Below, in pieces: positions 1-11,000 of a stretch of 64,000 nucleotides of DNA. The stretch's first letter is position 1. Each line of letters begins with the position of its first letter. A program made the position numbers and the translations under genes. The notes under the pieces are model-generated. The model had not been told where the DNA came from. It searched no databases and worked only from the letters and a program-made list of their open reading frames with translations. The stretch is from the NCBI GenBank assembly GCA_949987565.1, contig OX465112.1, forward strand, positions 12,044,536 to 12,108,535, in the 5' to 3' direction. The stretch comes from Luidia sarsii. Taxonomy: Eukaryota; Echinodermata; Asteroidea; Paxillosida; Luidiidae.

Positions 1-30
1 AACGCAAACATCGCGTTATATCGACGATAC

Positions 31-401
31 CTCAAAGTAGATGCCGAAATCCCAGCACTTGTAGACCAGGAAGTTGGCGATCCTGGCGCAATCGGGCTGG
101 CTGACCAGGAAGAGGTGGACGCCGTGCAGGGCGGAATGGGCCACGTTACCGCGCCAAGCGCGGGCGGGGTCGAAGTCCCCGTCGTCCGGGGAACAGGCCT
201 CACCCTTGACCTTGAAAGCCAGCCTCTCCGAGCCAGCCACAGTGTTATTGAGCAGAAGCGGAGCGTCGGCTCGCTCTACCTCGATGCCGGCGTTCCACTG
301 GAAGTTCTCCGTCTCAAAGCGGTCCTGGTAGGTGCCGGGGAAGACCACCTGGGTGACCAGGTTCCGGAGCAGCTGGTTCCCACTGCCCCACACGATCATA
401 C
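31..401 (-). CDS. PKHD1L1: PKHD1L1 exon 50: second parallel beta-helix block
   Basis: Encodes residues about 3331-3454, beginning GMIVWGSGNQLLRNLV and ending DFGIYFE. Short N-rich turns (LLNNTVAG, WRGNVAHSALHG) are typical of PbH1 right-handed helix coils. Acceptor CCCAG|GT at 401, donor GAG|GTATCG at 31, ending in phase 0. It is the last exon in the window; the protein continues off the left edge. Confidence 0.93.
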
Positions 402-3400
402 CTGGGCATGATGTGAGAAGCCAAGGCGGGGAACCAGTTACTACTTGGTCTACCAAAAGACCATGTCATTCATTTGGCTATGGCTGTAAATTACACAGAG
501 TCTATGGAGGCCTCAAGCTGGTTGCGACCTGTCCTTCACATAGACCTGTGTGCTTTTTCCAGCCACAGCTTGAAAGACAACCACGGATTAGGTGGGATTT
601 GAACCCGAACTCTTGTTTGACAGTGCAGCTGTCTTACCCACTTGAAAATCAAGCTGGCCGAGCACAAGTGGTAGATTCAAATTTGAATTTGAATAGCGGG
701 TGACTAGACCATGACAATGAGGGTGTAATTCAATTAGGAGTTCCCCTTTTCAACAGGTTGTACAGGCACTGTACTGTAGGCTTGTCAGATTGGAGAAAAA
801 AAACGGAAAAAACAAACAAGCAGCTTAGGTGGGATTCAAACCCATCCCTCTTGTTTCCGAGCCACTCAACCACCACTAATAAGCTGGTCGAGATTGTGCG
901 ACAGAGTCAGATCTGTGAGATTTCTGCCTTTTCAGAAAGGTGATGCTAGAATGGAAACCTCACACACCTCATCAGACTTCATTTTTGAGGCTCAAATCAA
1001 AATCGCAATCTCACCTCCGACACAGAAATCAAAAACGAAATCTGCAAATCTTCCAAAATGGGCCGATCGGCCGCACGTACCTGGCCCCACCGTATGGTGC
1101 ACCACGTTGTCCCTGAGAACGAGGTTGTCCGTGCCGAAGACCCCCAGGGCGGGGCTGAATCCGTTGTGGAAGCTGCAGCCCTTGACCATTGATGGCTCCG
1201 CGTCGGTCACTTCCCCAACGTCCAGGAAGGCCAGAGAGTAGCGGGGGTCGTAGTAGTCGGACCATCCGAGCTGACCAGTGTGAAAGAACTCCACGTCCGA
1301 CAGACTGGCATACCCTAGTTTGATTTAATTTTTTTAGATAAAAACCATTTTTTTTATTACAAATTGACTGTGAATTTTAAAAATTGACTGGAGCCCCCGT
1401 CTTCTCTCTTTCTCTCTTCTCTCTGTCACCCTTTCCCTTTGATGTTTCCCCCTTCCACTACCAAATCCCTACCCGAACCCCTGCCCTTCCATTTGATCTC
1501 ACCCCACCAGCTATCCCCTTTGTCCTCTGTCTGTCATCCATGTCCCTGTTCATCATCATCATCGGTCGGCTGCGGAGCAGGTGACCACAAGCCGTCTCCA
1601 ACCACTGCGGTCTTGAGCAGAGTTGACAATATCATTTTGGTTGTAGCATCCCTTGTCCCATTCCTATTTGGTTTTGTCCCGGTCATTCTGCCTTTTGAGA
1701 AAGGTCCTGCTAGGATTGAAACGTCAGGCCCTCCTCATTTTGTATCTTCTTAAAACAGGGATGAAGGAATCGCGGCTGAACCCTGCTGCCCCAATTCCCA
1801 GCTCGACCCAATCCCAGCAAGAGTGAGCTCTCACCTCGGTACTCCACTCCGCCCTGGGAGAAGCGGCCCACCAGCACGCGGCCTCCGTAGGACTCCTGGA
1901 ACAGCCGATCGTAGTCTCCTCCCTCGATGCGGATGTTCCGGGTCAGCAGGCCCACCTCGGCTGCCATGGTGTACTCTGGGGTGGTCTCGGCTGATGTGGG
2001 CATGGCATAAGGCCCCCAAGGGTCAAAGAGCAAAGGTAAGATCAGAAAGGGAGATCAAAGAGCAAAATTTGACACAGACCCCCCAAAAATTGTCGGTTTT
2101 CTTTCATTTTTTTTAAAATTCGCTCCTTGAATTCGGCCCAGAGACTGGTCTCTGTAGGAATTAAGTGCCACCACCCAATGGCTAGACTATTATTTTGGCA
2201 GGTCCCCGAATAGTTCAGGTGGTAGAGCGCTGGTACCTTAAATAAAAAACAAGGGGTCAAATCCCACTCAGTGCAACATGCTTTGCTAATTTCATAAAAA
2301 CTGCCGGTACATGAAACCATGGGCTCTGTATTTGAATTTTGGTCCTGACCAATTTTGATTCATTTTGGTTCATTATTTGCGGTTTTCGTTGATGAACAAT
2401 AATAGAGGCAATGGAAGCACTGCTCCAGCACCTACCAATGTGTCGGAACGCGAAGCTGCCGTTGATCTGGAAGGTGGTGGCCTCGCCGTCGGCCACGCCC
2501 ACGATGCGGAAGGTCTCTGTCTGCCACGCCTCGTAGGAGGTGGTCGCCACAACGATCTCGTCGCCGACCATCCAGTCGGTGGGCTCGGCCACGGTCAGCG
2601 TGCTCTGGCCGGGGTAGACCGTAGCAGCCAGCCGGGTCCAGTAGACAGTGTGGGCTTGGCCATGCAGGTCCAGCCCTCCAAACACACCTTTTTGAAAAGT
2701 CAGAAAATTGGAAAAAAATTATTCTGAAGCAAAGATCCTATTTTCACTGTTTTCATGTCTTTGAGAGAATTAGGTTTGTTTCAAGGCTTCTTAGATTCGT
2801 TTTAGTCATATACAGTATGGAACGTGGCTATAACGAATGCCGATATACCAAACATTCGGCTACAACAAACCCTTTGGCCTTTGGCTCCCGATTTTTGTGG
2901 ACAAAATATGTGGCCGCAATTGCTCTAACAAATGGCCGCTCTACCGAACAATTTTCATGGATCCCGGGATGTTCGTTATAGCGACGTTCCACCGTACTGT
3001 ACTTCCATCTAGAGCCTTGAAGCCCTCTATCTGGTGCCCTCTAGTGGTGGTGCATGTTTGCCAACCAGTGTCGATCCTGCCCACCTCATCCCTTCAAGGC
3101 ATATAGACCTTTCTTTTGCCACGTCACAAGTCACGTGACAAAACACATCCAAAATTTTTGGTTGGCATTGACACGAACTTGGCACGCCGATAACAACTCT
3201 CACAAGTTTACATTTGTCCTGAATGGTGTTCTGTGATGAAAAGTGGTATTAAGTTGCTGTTGCTGTTGCTGCAGCAAATGATACAGAAGAGATTTGGAAC
3301 GAACAATTGTCCATTTCCCTGAATCAGAGGCTCATAGGCCTACCGTCTTGTTCCGTTCTGAAATTTAACCATCGGTTTGTCATTATATCTTTCTCTTGAC

Positions 3401-4686
3401 AATTTGTCTAGTTGGTTTGCTTAAGAGGATGTCAAATTTGTGCCCTGTGAAACTGGAACATAGGAATGATCTTCAGTAATTTGGTTAATATCAGACAGCA
3501 CCGGGTGTCTCCTACTGTACAAAATGATAATCCGGAAATCTTGCCAACCAAAGAGTTTACATGTGTGGGTTTCCAGTCAATGTTTGTAAACAGTGGAAAG
3601 GTCTGTCCATTCAATAGGCCCACCTAGAGCCTTGGAGCCAAGGTTGGGTCCGCTAGGCAGGGCCTGGTCCGGCGTATGGTGGTCCCCCAGCAGCACGATG
3701 TCAAGGCGGTGAGTAAAGGGCTCCTCCTGACTGAATCCGGCCACAAGCCGGCCGCCCTGGATGAGGATGTGGGTGGCCTCCAGCCGATTGTCCTGACTGT
3801 CCTCAATCTCCAGGCCGCCCTGGATGACCAGCTTGCCCAGCACAGGAAGCTGGACATCGGCCACGATCCAGGCCGCTGTTGATGACCACACACACAAAAG
3901 AAAGATTTGAAATCTTAATTTTTACATCATGTGGCAGCATCCAAATGTATTTGGGCATATAGGCTGATAATAAGGGGTTGGTGTTTGATGACCTTGTCTA
4001 ATCAATGTATTCAGTCACCTGGTATAGGTAGACAGCTTGGTAGAGGTTGGCCGGTAAAAGTAATCATTCTGCTCCATTAAAGTAACCGAGAGTGAAGTTT
4101 AGAAGGACGCTTCCACTGGCCTTAAAATGAGAAAAGTAACCATCGTCTCGGTTACTTCGGACCCAAATAAGTCTAGTGGGAATGCGGTATTAAGCCACGT
4201 TCATCAACAGCCCCAGCTGTAACAGATTTTGGTTGTTTTTTGTTTTTAGACTTTCCAGGCCTCTCTATAGACCTACCAAAGAATAGACCCTTTTTTATCC
4301 AGAAATCTTTCAAATTACCCTAAAAAAAAGGCCATCTTCATTTTGTTCTCTTTATTCTGTCAAGCTAAAAAAAAGGTTCTTGTAGCAAGCTGACTCACAG
4401 GCTGGTATCGTGATGTCGTCCCCATCTTCCGGAAACTGGCCGGTTTCCCAGGCCATTGGATCTGACCAGCGCTTGAAATCGTCCGGCCGCTCACCCGGGG
4501 GCGGGCCAACCTGGGGCGGCAGGCAGTCCTCATAGTAGCAGCTGTAGACATTTAGGGACATGTCCTGATCCCTCGGGTCAGACTCCCCTTTGCCGGAAAC
4601 TTGAGGGAAACAAGAGAGAGAGAGGGGGGGTGAGTGAGAGAGAGAGACAGCCAGAGAGAGGGGAGGGAGGGAGAGAGAGAGGGAGA

Positions 4687-4776
<90 letters not shown>

Positions 4777-4777
4777 C

Positions 4778-4812
<35 letters not shown>

Positions 4813-5004
4813 GACAGAGAGAGAGAAAGAGAGAGAGAGGCAGAGAGAGAGACAGAGAGAGAGAGGGGGAGAGAAAGGGAGAGAGAGAGAGAATTTGAGA
4901 GAGGGAGAGACAGACAGACAAAGACAGAGACAGAGAGAGAGAGGGGGAGGGAAAGTGAGAGAGGGAGAGAAAAACGGAGAGAGGGAGAGAGAATGTGAGA
5001 AAGG

Positions 5005-5035
<31 letters not shown>

Positions 5036-8000
5036 AGAAAGTGATAGAGGGAAAGACAGAGACAGAGACAGAGAGAATGTGAGAGAGGGAGAGAGAGAGA
5101 CAGAGAGAATGTGAGAGAGGGAGGCAGAGAGAAAGAGAGAGACAGAGAGAATGTGACAGAGGGAGAGACAGAGAGAGACAGAGAGAATGTGAGGGAGAGA
5201 GAGAGAGAGAGAGACAGGAAGATCACAAAAGCACAGCATACTCCACTTTCATACTGTTACAGCCCACTACACATGTATAACGAGGAATGCTTTCTGTAGC
5301 AATTGTCTGTTACAGCAATAACACAATGGAAATCAAGCATGGTTGTGGTATTTCAAAGGTTAAGATTATAATTATATTGCAATTTATTTATCCAACATAT
5401 TCAATGGTAGTTTTGCATTTTCCGGCCACCTTTTGTTGATACTTACTGAGGTAAGTCAGTGTCTGCAAGTTGTTATCAAAGTAGAAATCTGCATTTTGGT
5501 TGGCGGCATAAGTCGGCACGGTTTCCGTCGAGTTCTGAATCTGTCCATTGATGGCAAAGCCGTCGGGCCGCTGGGTGAAGTCATGACTGACCAAGACGTG
5601 ATCGCCTTCGCCAAAACCGTAGAAGGTGGCGCTGTAGGTGATGTTGGTGACGTGGGAGACATCCTGGAAGGTCATGTCGTAGGTGTCGCCGTCGATCAGG
5701 GTCACCATCCATCCGTTCCCGTGGGTTATGCGCTCCTCGCGAAACGGCACGGCCGAGGTGCCGTGGGCGTTGGCGAACAGGGCCGCCTTGCCCCGGAGAG
5801 AGCTCGGGAGGGCGCCGTTGAAGGCCAGACGGTGGAGGCGGACCGAGGGATCGCAGACGGAGCCCGGAACGGCGCCCAGGCCGTAGGCGGGATCGACGCG
5901 GCAGGCCGCGGGCGGGAGGTTGGGGTTGGCGGGCAGGGCCACGCCGCCCGGCGTGCCCGTCAGCGAGCCGTCCATGTCCTCCAGCCAGCACTCGTGCTGC
6001 CACTGGAAGGCCGCCCGGTTGGGCGAGTCCACAAACTCCAGGCCCCGCAGGCGAACCTCCCGCCCGCCCTGGTCCTGCCGGCACTTGGAGCAGTAAGCGA
6101 GGGCCGCGCACTGCGGCCGGTCGAAGTTGACAAAGACGGCGCCGTCCAACGTCAGCCCCTCCAGCTGAGGCCCCCGCACGCCGGCCTGGGTGCATCCGCG
6201 GGCTTTGGTGTGGGCCACCACTGTGAGATCCTTGATCAAGGCACCGCCGTCACCCCAGGGAGCCCGAATAGTCTGGTACTCGACGCCGGACATCGTGGCG
6301 TCGGCCACGACGAAGTCGTGAAACTGGACAGCGCCAACCTCCACGGCCTCGGCCCCGCGCTCCGTCTCCCAGACGTAGAGGGAGTCAAAGACGGCTGGCT
6401 CGTCATCGCCGGCGCCGCACGCCCCGCCCCGCTTCGGGTGGTAGGTCGGAAAGACCCAGAGCCCGTACCAGCCCTGGGCGTGGGCCGTGTTGTTGCGGAA
6501 CTCCAGCAGGGGGACGTTGCGCGGGCAGACGGCCCGGGTGGCCGAGGGGCCGCCGGGGTGGGCGGGCATGTTGTACCAGAAGCCGAAGTGGGAGCCGCCG
6601 GCCGCCGCGTTGTGCCGGACGGCGTTGTCCGGGTTAGTGATCCAGAAGGCGGCCGGGGTCACGTCCACGTTCAGCAGGCTGCTGCTGGGGCGGACCAGGA
6701 GCCCCAGGTTGTACTGGAGGACGTTGCCGGTCTCGATGCCGTCCTCCAGGAAGAAGGCGTGGCCCATGACGTCGTAGGCCACGTTGCGTTCCACCAGGAG
6801 CCTGTGGGAGCCGTGGATGGTCAGGGCCCGGTTGAAGGTCCCGTGAATGGCGCAGCCTCGGACGTAGGAGCCGAGCACGTCGCCGCTCATGTGGAAGTGG
6901 ATCGGGTAACGGCCCAGGCGGAAGGCTTGGCCGGCGTGCGTGATCTCCACGTACTCAATGCGGCCGCGGATTTGTCCGGGCCCAGCGGCAAAGAACATGA
7001 TCTGTGAGCCAAACTGATCACTGCCTGTCTCCTCACCCAGCTTGCCCAGGAAACAGGTCTGCGTGGCAAACTGCCCTGTAAACACGATCACAAGAAAACA
7101 TACAGAACTACTGTATGCAAAAATGTTGCAACCGGCTCCCTGACTAAAATGATCAAAAACTATGATGGCCTGATGACCTGACCCCCTGACACCTGACCCC
7201 CTGACTCCTGACCCCCTGTCTTCTGACCCCCTGACTCCTGATCGACCCCCTGACTCCCTGACTTCTGACCGCCCTGACCCCTTGACTCCTGACCCCCTGA
7301 CCCCTTGACTCCTGACCCCCTGACACCTGACCCCCTGACTCCTGACCCCCTGTCTTCTGACCCCCTGACTCCTGACCCCCTGACTCCTGACCCCCTGACT
7401 CCCTGACTCCTGACCGCCCTGACCCCTTGACTCCTGACCCCCTGGCACCTGACCCCCTGACTCCTGACCCCCTGACTCCCTGACTTCTGACCGCCCTGAC
7501 CCCTTGACTCCTGACCCCCTGACACCTGACCCCCTGACTCCTGACCCCCTGTCTTCTGACCCCCTGTCTTCTGACCCCCTGACTCCTGACTCCCTGACTC
7601 CTGACCCCCTGTCTTGACTCAAAGAAGACCGCAAACCAGAGCCCCGACCCTGACCCTCTCATCCCAATCCTTCCCCTACAAAACCTCACCCCCTAATTGA
7701 CTCACCCGTGTTGAAGTCCTTGGGGCAGGCCTCGTACTCCTCCGTCCACTCCTCCTGGACCGAGCCGCGGACGCGGACGTTGCGGGTCAGGAGGCCCACC
7801 TCCGCCCTCATCTCCAACGGGACTCCGCCCACCACCTGACTGATGCCCAGGTGCTCATAGGCCAAGGGTGGTGAGAAGGACAGAACCCTTCCGTCCGATG
7901 ACACATCTTGCCGGGGGAGTCAAACAAAAAAGGTTCCAACTTGAAGGTCACATACAAGCATGGCTGAAATGTGCGGTCCCCTCTAATTAGCGGCTCGCTA

Positions 8001-11000
8001 ACAACTCCATTTTTATTATCAATCTTGGATGTTCTATGAAAATATGCGTAAAACTTATCAAACCAAAGGCTTAGGATTTAAATCCTAGTTGTCTTCACTC
8101 CTTTGTCATAAAAGGTTCAGTTTACTGTAGGTCGCCAACAAATCGTGTAGAGCATAAAACCTTCCCTCAAATAGTGGTTGTCATAGCCCTTTACAAAATC
8201 CACTGATCAGGCTTGAGCTCAGACTTCGTCTCTGTCTGACAAAACCTGAAAATCCAGGTTGCGGTTTATTGCCAAATTTGAAGGATTATTGGCTTGTTAG
8301 TACAGAGTATCCATCAAGAAACTGAGGCCAAATTGTTGTTTCTAGATGTTTCTCTGTGGCATTATAATGGGTGAGGGAAATATGACCCAAGCCTAAGTCT
8401 GAGCCTAAGCCTTCATTTTGTAAATGGCTAAAGTTGTCTCGTGAGGCCTGCGTCAACTTACCGGTGAGGGTGACTTTCTCGGTCTCGTACTGGCTGTGCC
8501 GGTAGCCCGTGGTGGCAATGGCCACCTCGTCCCCAGCCTCCCAAGTCACCTCGTGCTCCACCGTCATCGCGGTCGCTCCCACCACCGCAGTCTCAGCTAG
8601 ACGTGTCCAAGTGAAAGGAACAGGCTTCCCTGATGATAGACGTTCCAATAAAAAAAAAAACACGGGAATTAAAAACAGAGATCGGCTAGAATTGACCATT
8701 CAAACGACCTGCCAACTGAGGTCATGCGGTGAAAAGTGCATGTGGCAGAGCTTTTGGGAAAAAACAAAGTCTTAAACAAAGGCTCTTTTCAGCCAATTAT
8801 GTAGCTTAACAAATTGTGCCAGGTTTTGTCTGTAGTATGACTCACTCATACCCTACTTCCATGCTTATTCACAGTGTACTCTTATCTTATTTAACAGGTT
8901 TTTATTGTTCCTGATTGTTTAGCGAGTTTTGAAAATTGCACAATGTTGCAAACTGCTTACTGACTAAAATGACCAAAATGCAAATCTCAAGATTTAGTGG
9001 GCCTGACGTTTCAATCCTAGCAGGACCTTTCTCAAAAGCAGAAACCTCAAATAAAAAAAAGGTCCTGCTAGGATCGAAACGCCCACTAAATTTCAAGATT
9101 GTTAATAACAGAAAGAAAACCTGTGTGGCAGTTGTGATACCTAAGTAGGAGGTGACACCGTGTACATCATCTGCTCTTCGGAGAAGGAGAATGGCTCCTC
9201 AAGAGATGATATACATGTACATGTACAATGTAGAGTACATGATGTCACCACCAACTAACCTCCTACTTGCTATTTGCATTGCAAACCTTCGTATCAGTCC
9301 TGTGGTGGATTTCACAAAGCCTTACAATGCATCGCAACTCAACTTACGATGGATAACCCATCGCAAGTTGTGATATACCATATTGTTTCTGCATCATATC
9401 GCTCAACATCTTGTGATTGATCGTAAGTTACGATGGGTTTGGTGAAATCGACGGCTAGGAACTGAAAAGTGCCCCAGTGTGAAATGGCTAAAACTACATG
9501 GCGTCACTGTCAACTTTCCACCTTGTGATTCCACCATGCACTTCAAGTCTTCTCATATGAGATTTGAAGGTTTGCATGGATAATTAGGTTTGCGGTGACA
9601 CCATGTAAATTATCTTTTGTGAGTAAGTGTGGATCTGAAAAGAACCGGAGGAACTCTAGAGTTCCTGGTGTTTTCAGAGAGAACACCATGTAAATTCTCT
9701 TTTGTTAGTAAGTGTGGTTCTGAAAAGAACCGGAGGAACTCTAAAGAAACCCTAGAGTTCCTCTGATTCTTTTCAGAACCACTCTTACTCACAAAAGAGA
9801 ATTTACATGGTGTCACCGCAAACCTAATTATCCCAAGTCTTCTCATCATGGCCTCACCGTGTAGGTCCAGGGTGCCGTTGCGGACGGCCAGCGTCTTGGC
9901 CCCAAACAGCGGCAGCTCCTTGGAGCGCACGTGGCCGTGCATGGTGACGGTGGCCTGGTGTTGGAAGGGCTCCTCCTCCGTGCCAATCTGCAGGACACCT
10001 CCGTCCACGATCAGGATGTTCTCGGCGTTCAGCTCAATGTCCTTCTCGTCAAACACCAGCGAACCGCCTGATCTCAATGGGGAGAGGAGGAAAGGGGAGG
10101 AAATCGATTTCCCCCAAAATTAAACCCCACTTCTAGCCTTTTTAATTATCTTAAAATTTAGTGGGCCTGATGTTTCGATCCTAACAGGACCTTTCTCTGC
10201 CTTTGAGAAAGGTCCTGCTAGGATCGAAACGTCAGGCCCACTAATTTTTCAGATTTGTATTTTGGTAATTTAAGTCAGTAAGCAGTTTGCAACATTTTTG
10301 TATATCACTTTTTAATTATCAACAGGTCTCGTTGTTTTGGGGGGTTTTATTTGGGTTTTTTGTATTCAAAATCGCCCAAAACAAGGCTGAAAAACCACTA
10401 AAGGTTATAGGGCTAGAGAAAGATGGAGATACATGTAGAGAGGGACTCAGGAAGGCTGTATGTTACAAGGTGTTGACTATCCACTCCGGACTGCATGGCC
10501 AAAATATACCCAAGTGCAACAGTGAAATCATTCGACAAGTCTACCATCAACGTCTATCCTTATCAACAGGGCCCAATTTCAAAGAGCCGCTTAGTGCCAA
10601 AATTTGCTGAAGCACAAAAAGTCATCACTCAGAGGATCACTTTGCCAACCCCAACTTCACTTTTGTTTCATGCTAAGTTAAGAAGAGTGAAATACAAGAT
10701 ATCACATTGAAGTGGGGTTTGTAATCCAGTTTGCATAAAGAAGACTTTTCCTGCTTTGCAGATTTTCACGCGAAATTAGCCCAGGTGTTGAAGGAGAACA
10801 ATTGTGCCTGACACTTTCTTGCCCAATGAGTAATACAAGGTACGCGGTGCTACTGCGAATGTAATATAACCTACTACTGTACCTGCAACCTAAATACCTT
10901 CACCTTGACTAGCCCAAAATCTCATCCAAATAAAATAGTTTTGAAATTACTGGAGGACTGTAATTATGTTTCAATCTTATCAGGACCTTCCTCAAAAGAC

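Noticed and set aside
4352..5239. Ser/Leu-rich minus-strand frame and Arg/Glu-rich plus-strand frame
   Set aside because: Translation of the (GA)n tract; only 4399-4599 is coding (exon 45).
5433..7007. Long open frame (524 codons) on the plus strand opposite exon 44
   Set aside because: Antisense of a GC-rich coding exon; the protein has no family features, while the minus strand encodes conserved PbH1 sequence.
7153..7689. GVRSQ-repeat frames extending exon 44 upstream
   Set aside because: The 15-bp array in intron 43 is a multiple of three, so frames run on; a clear acceptor at 7076 starts the conserved exon.
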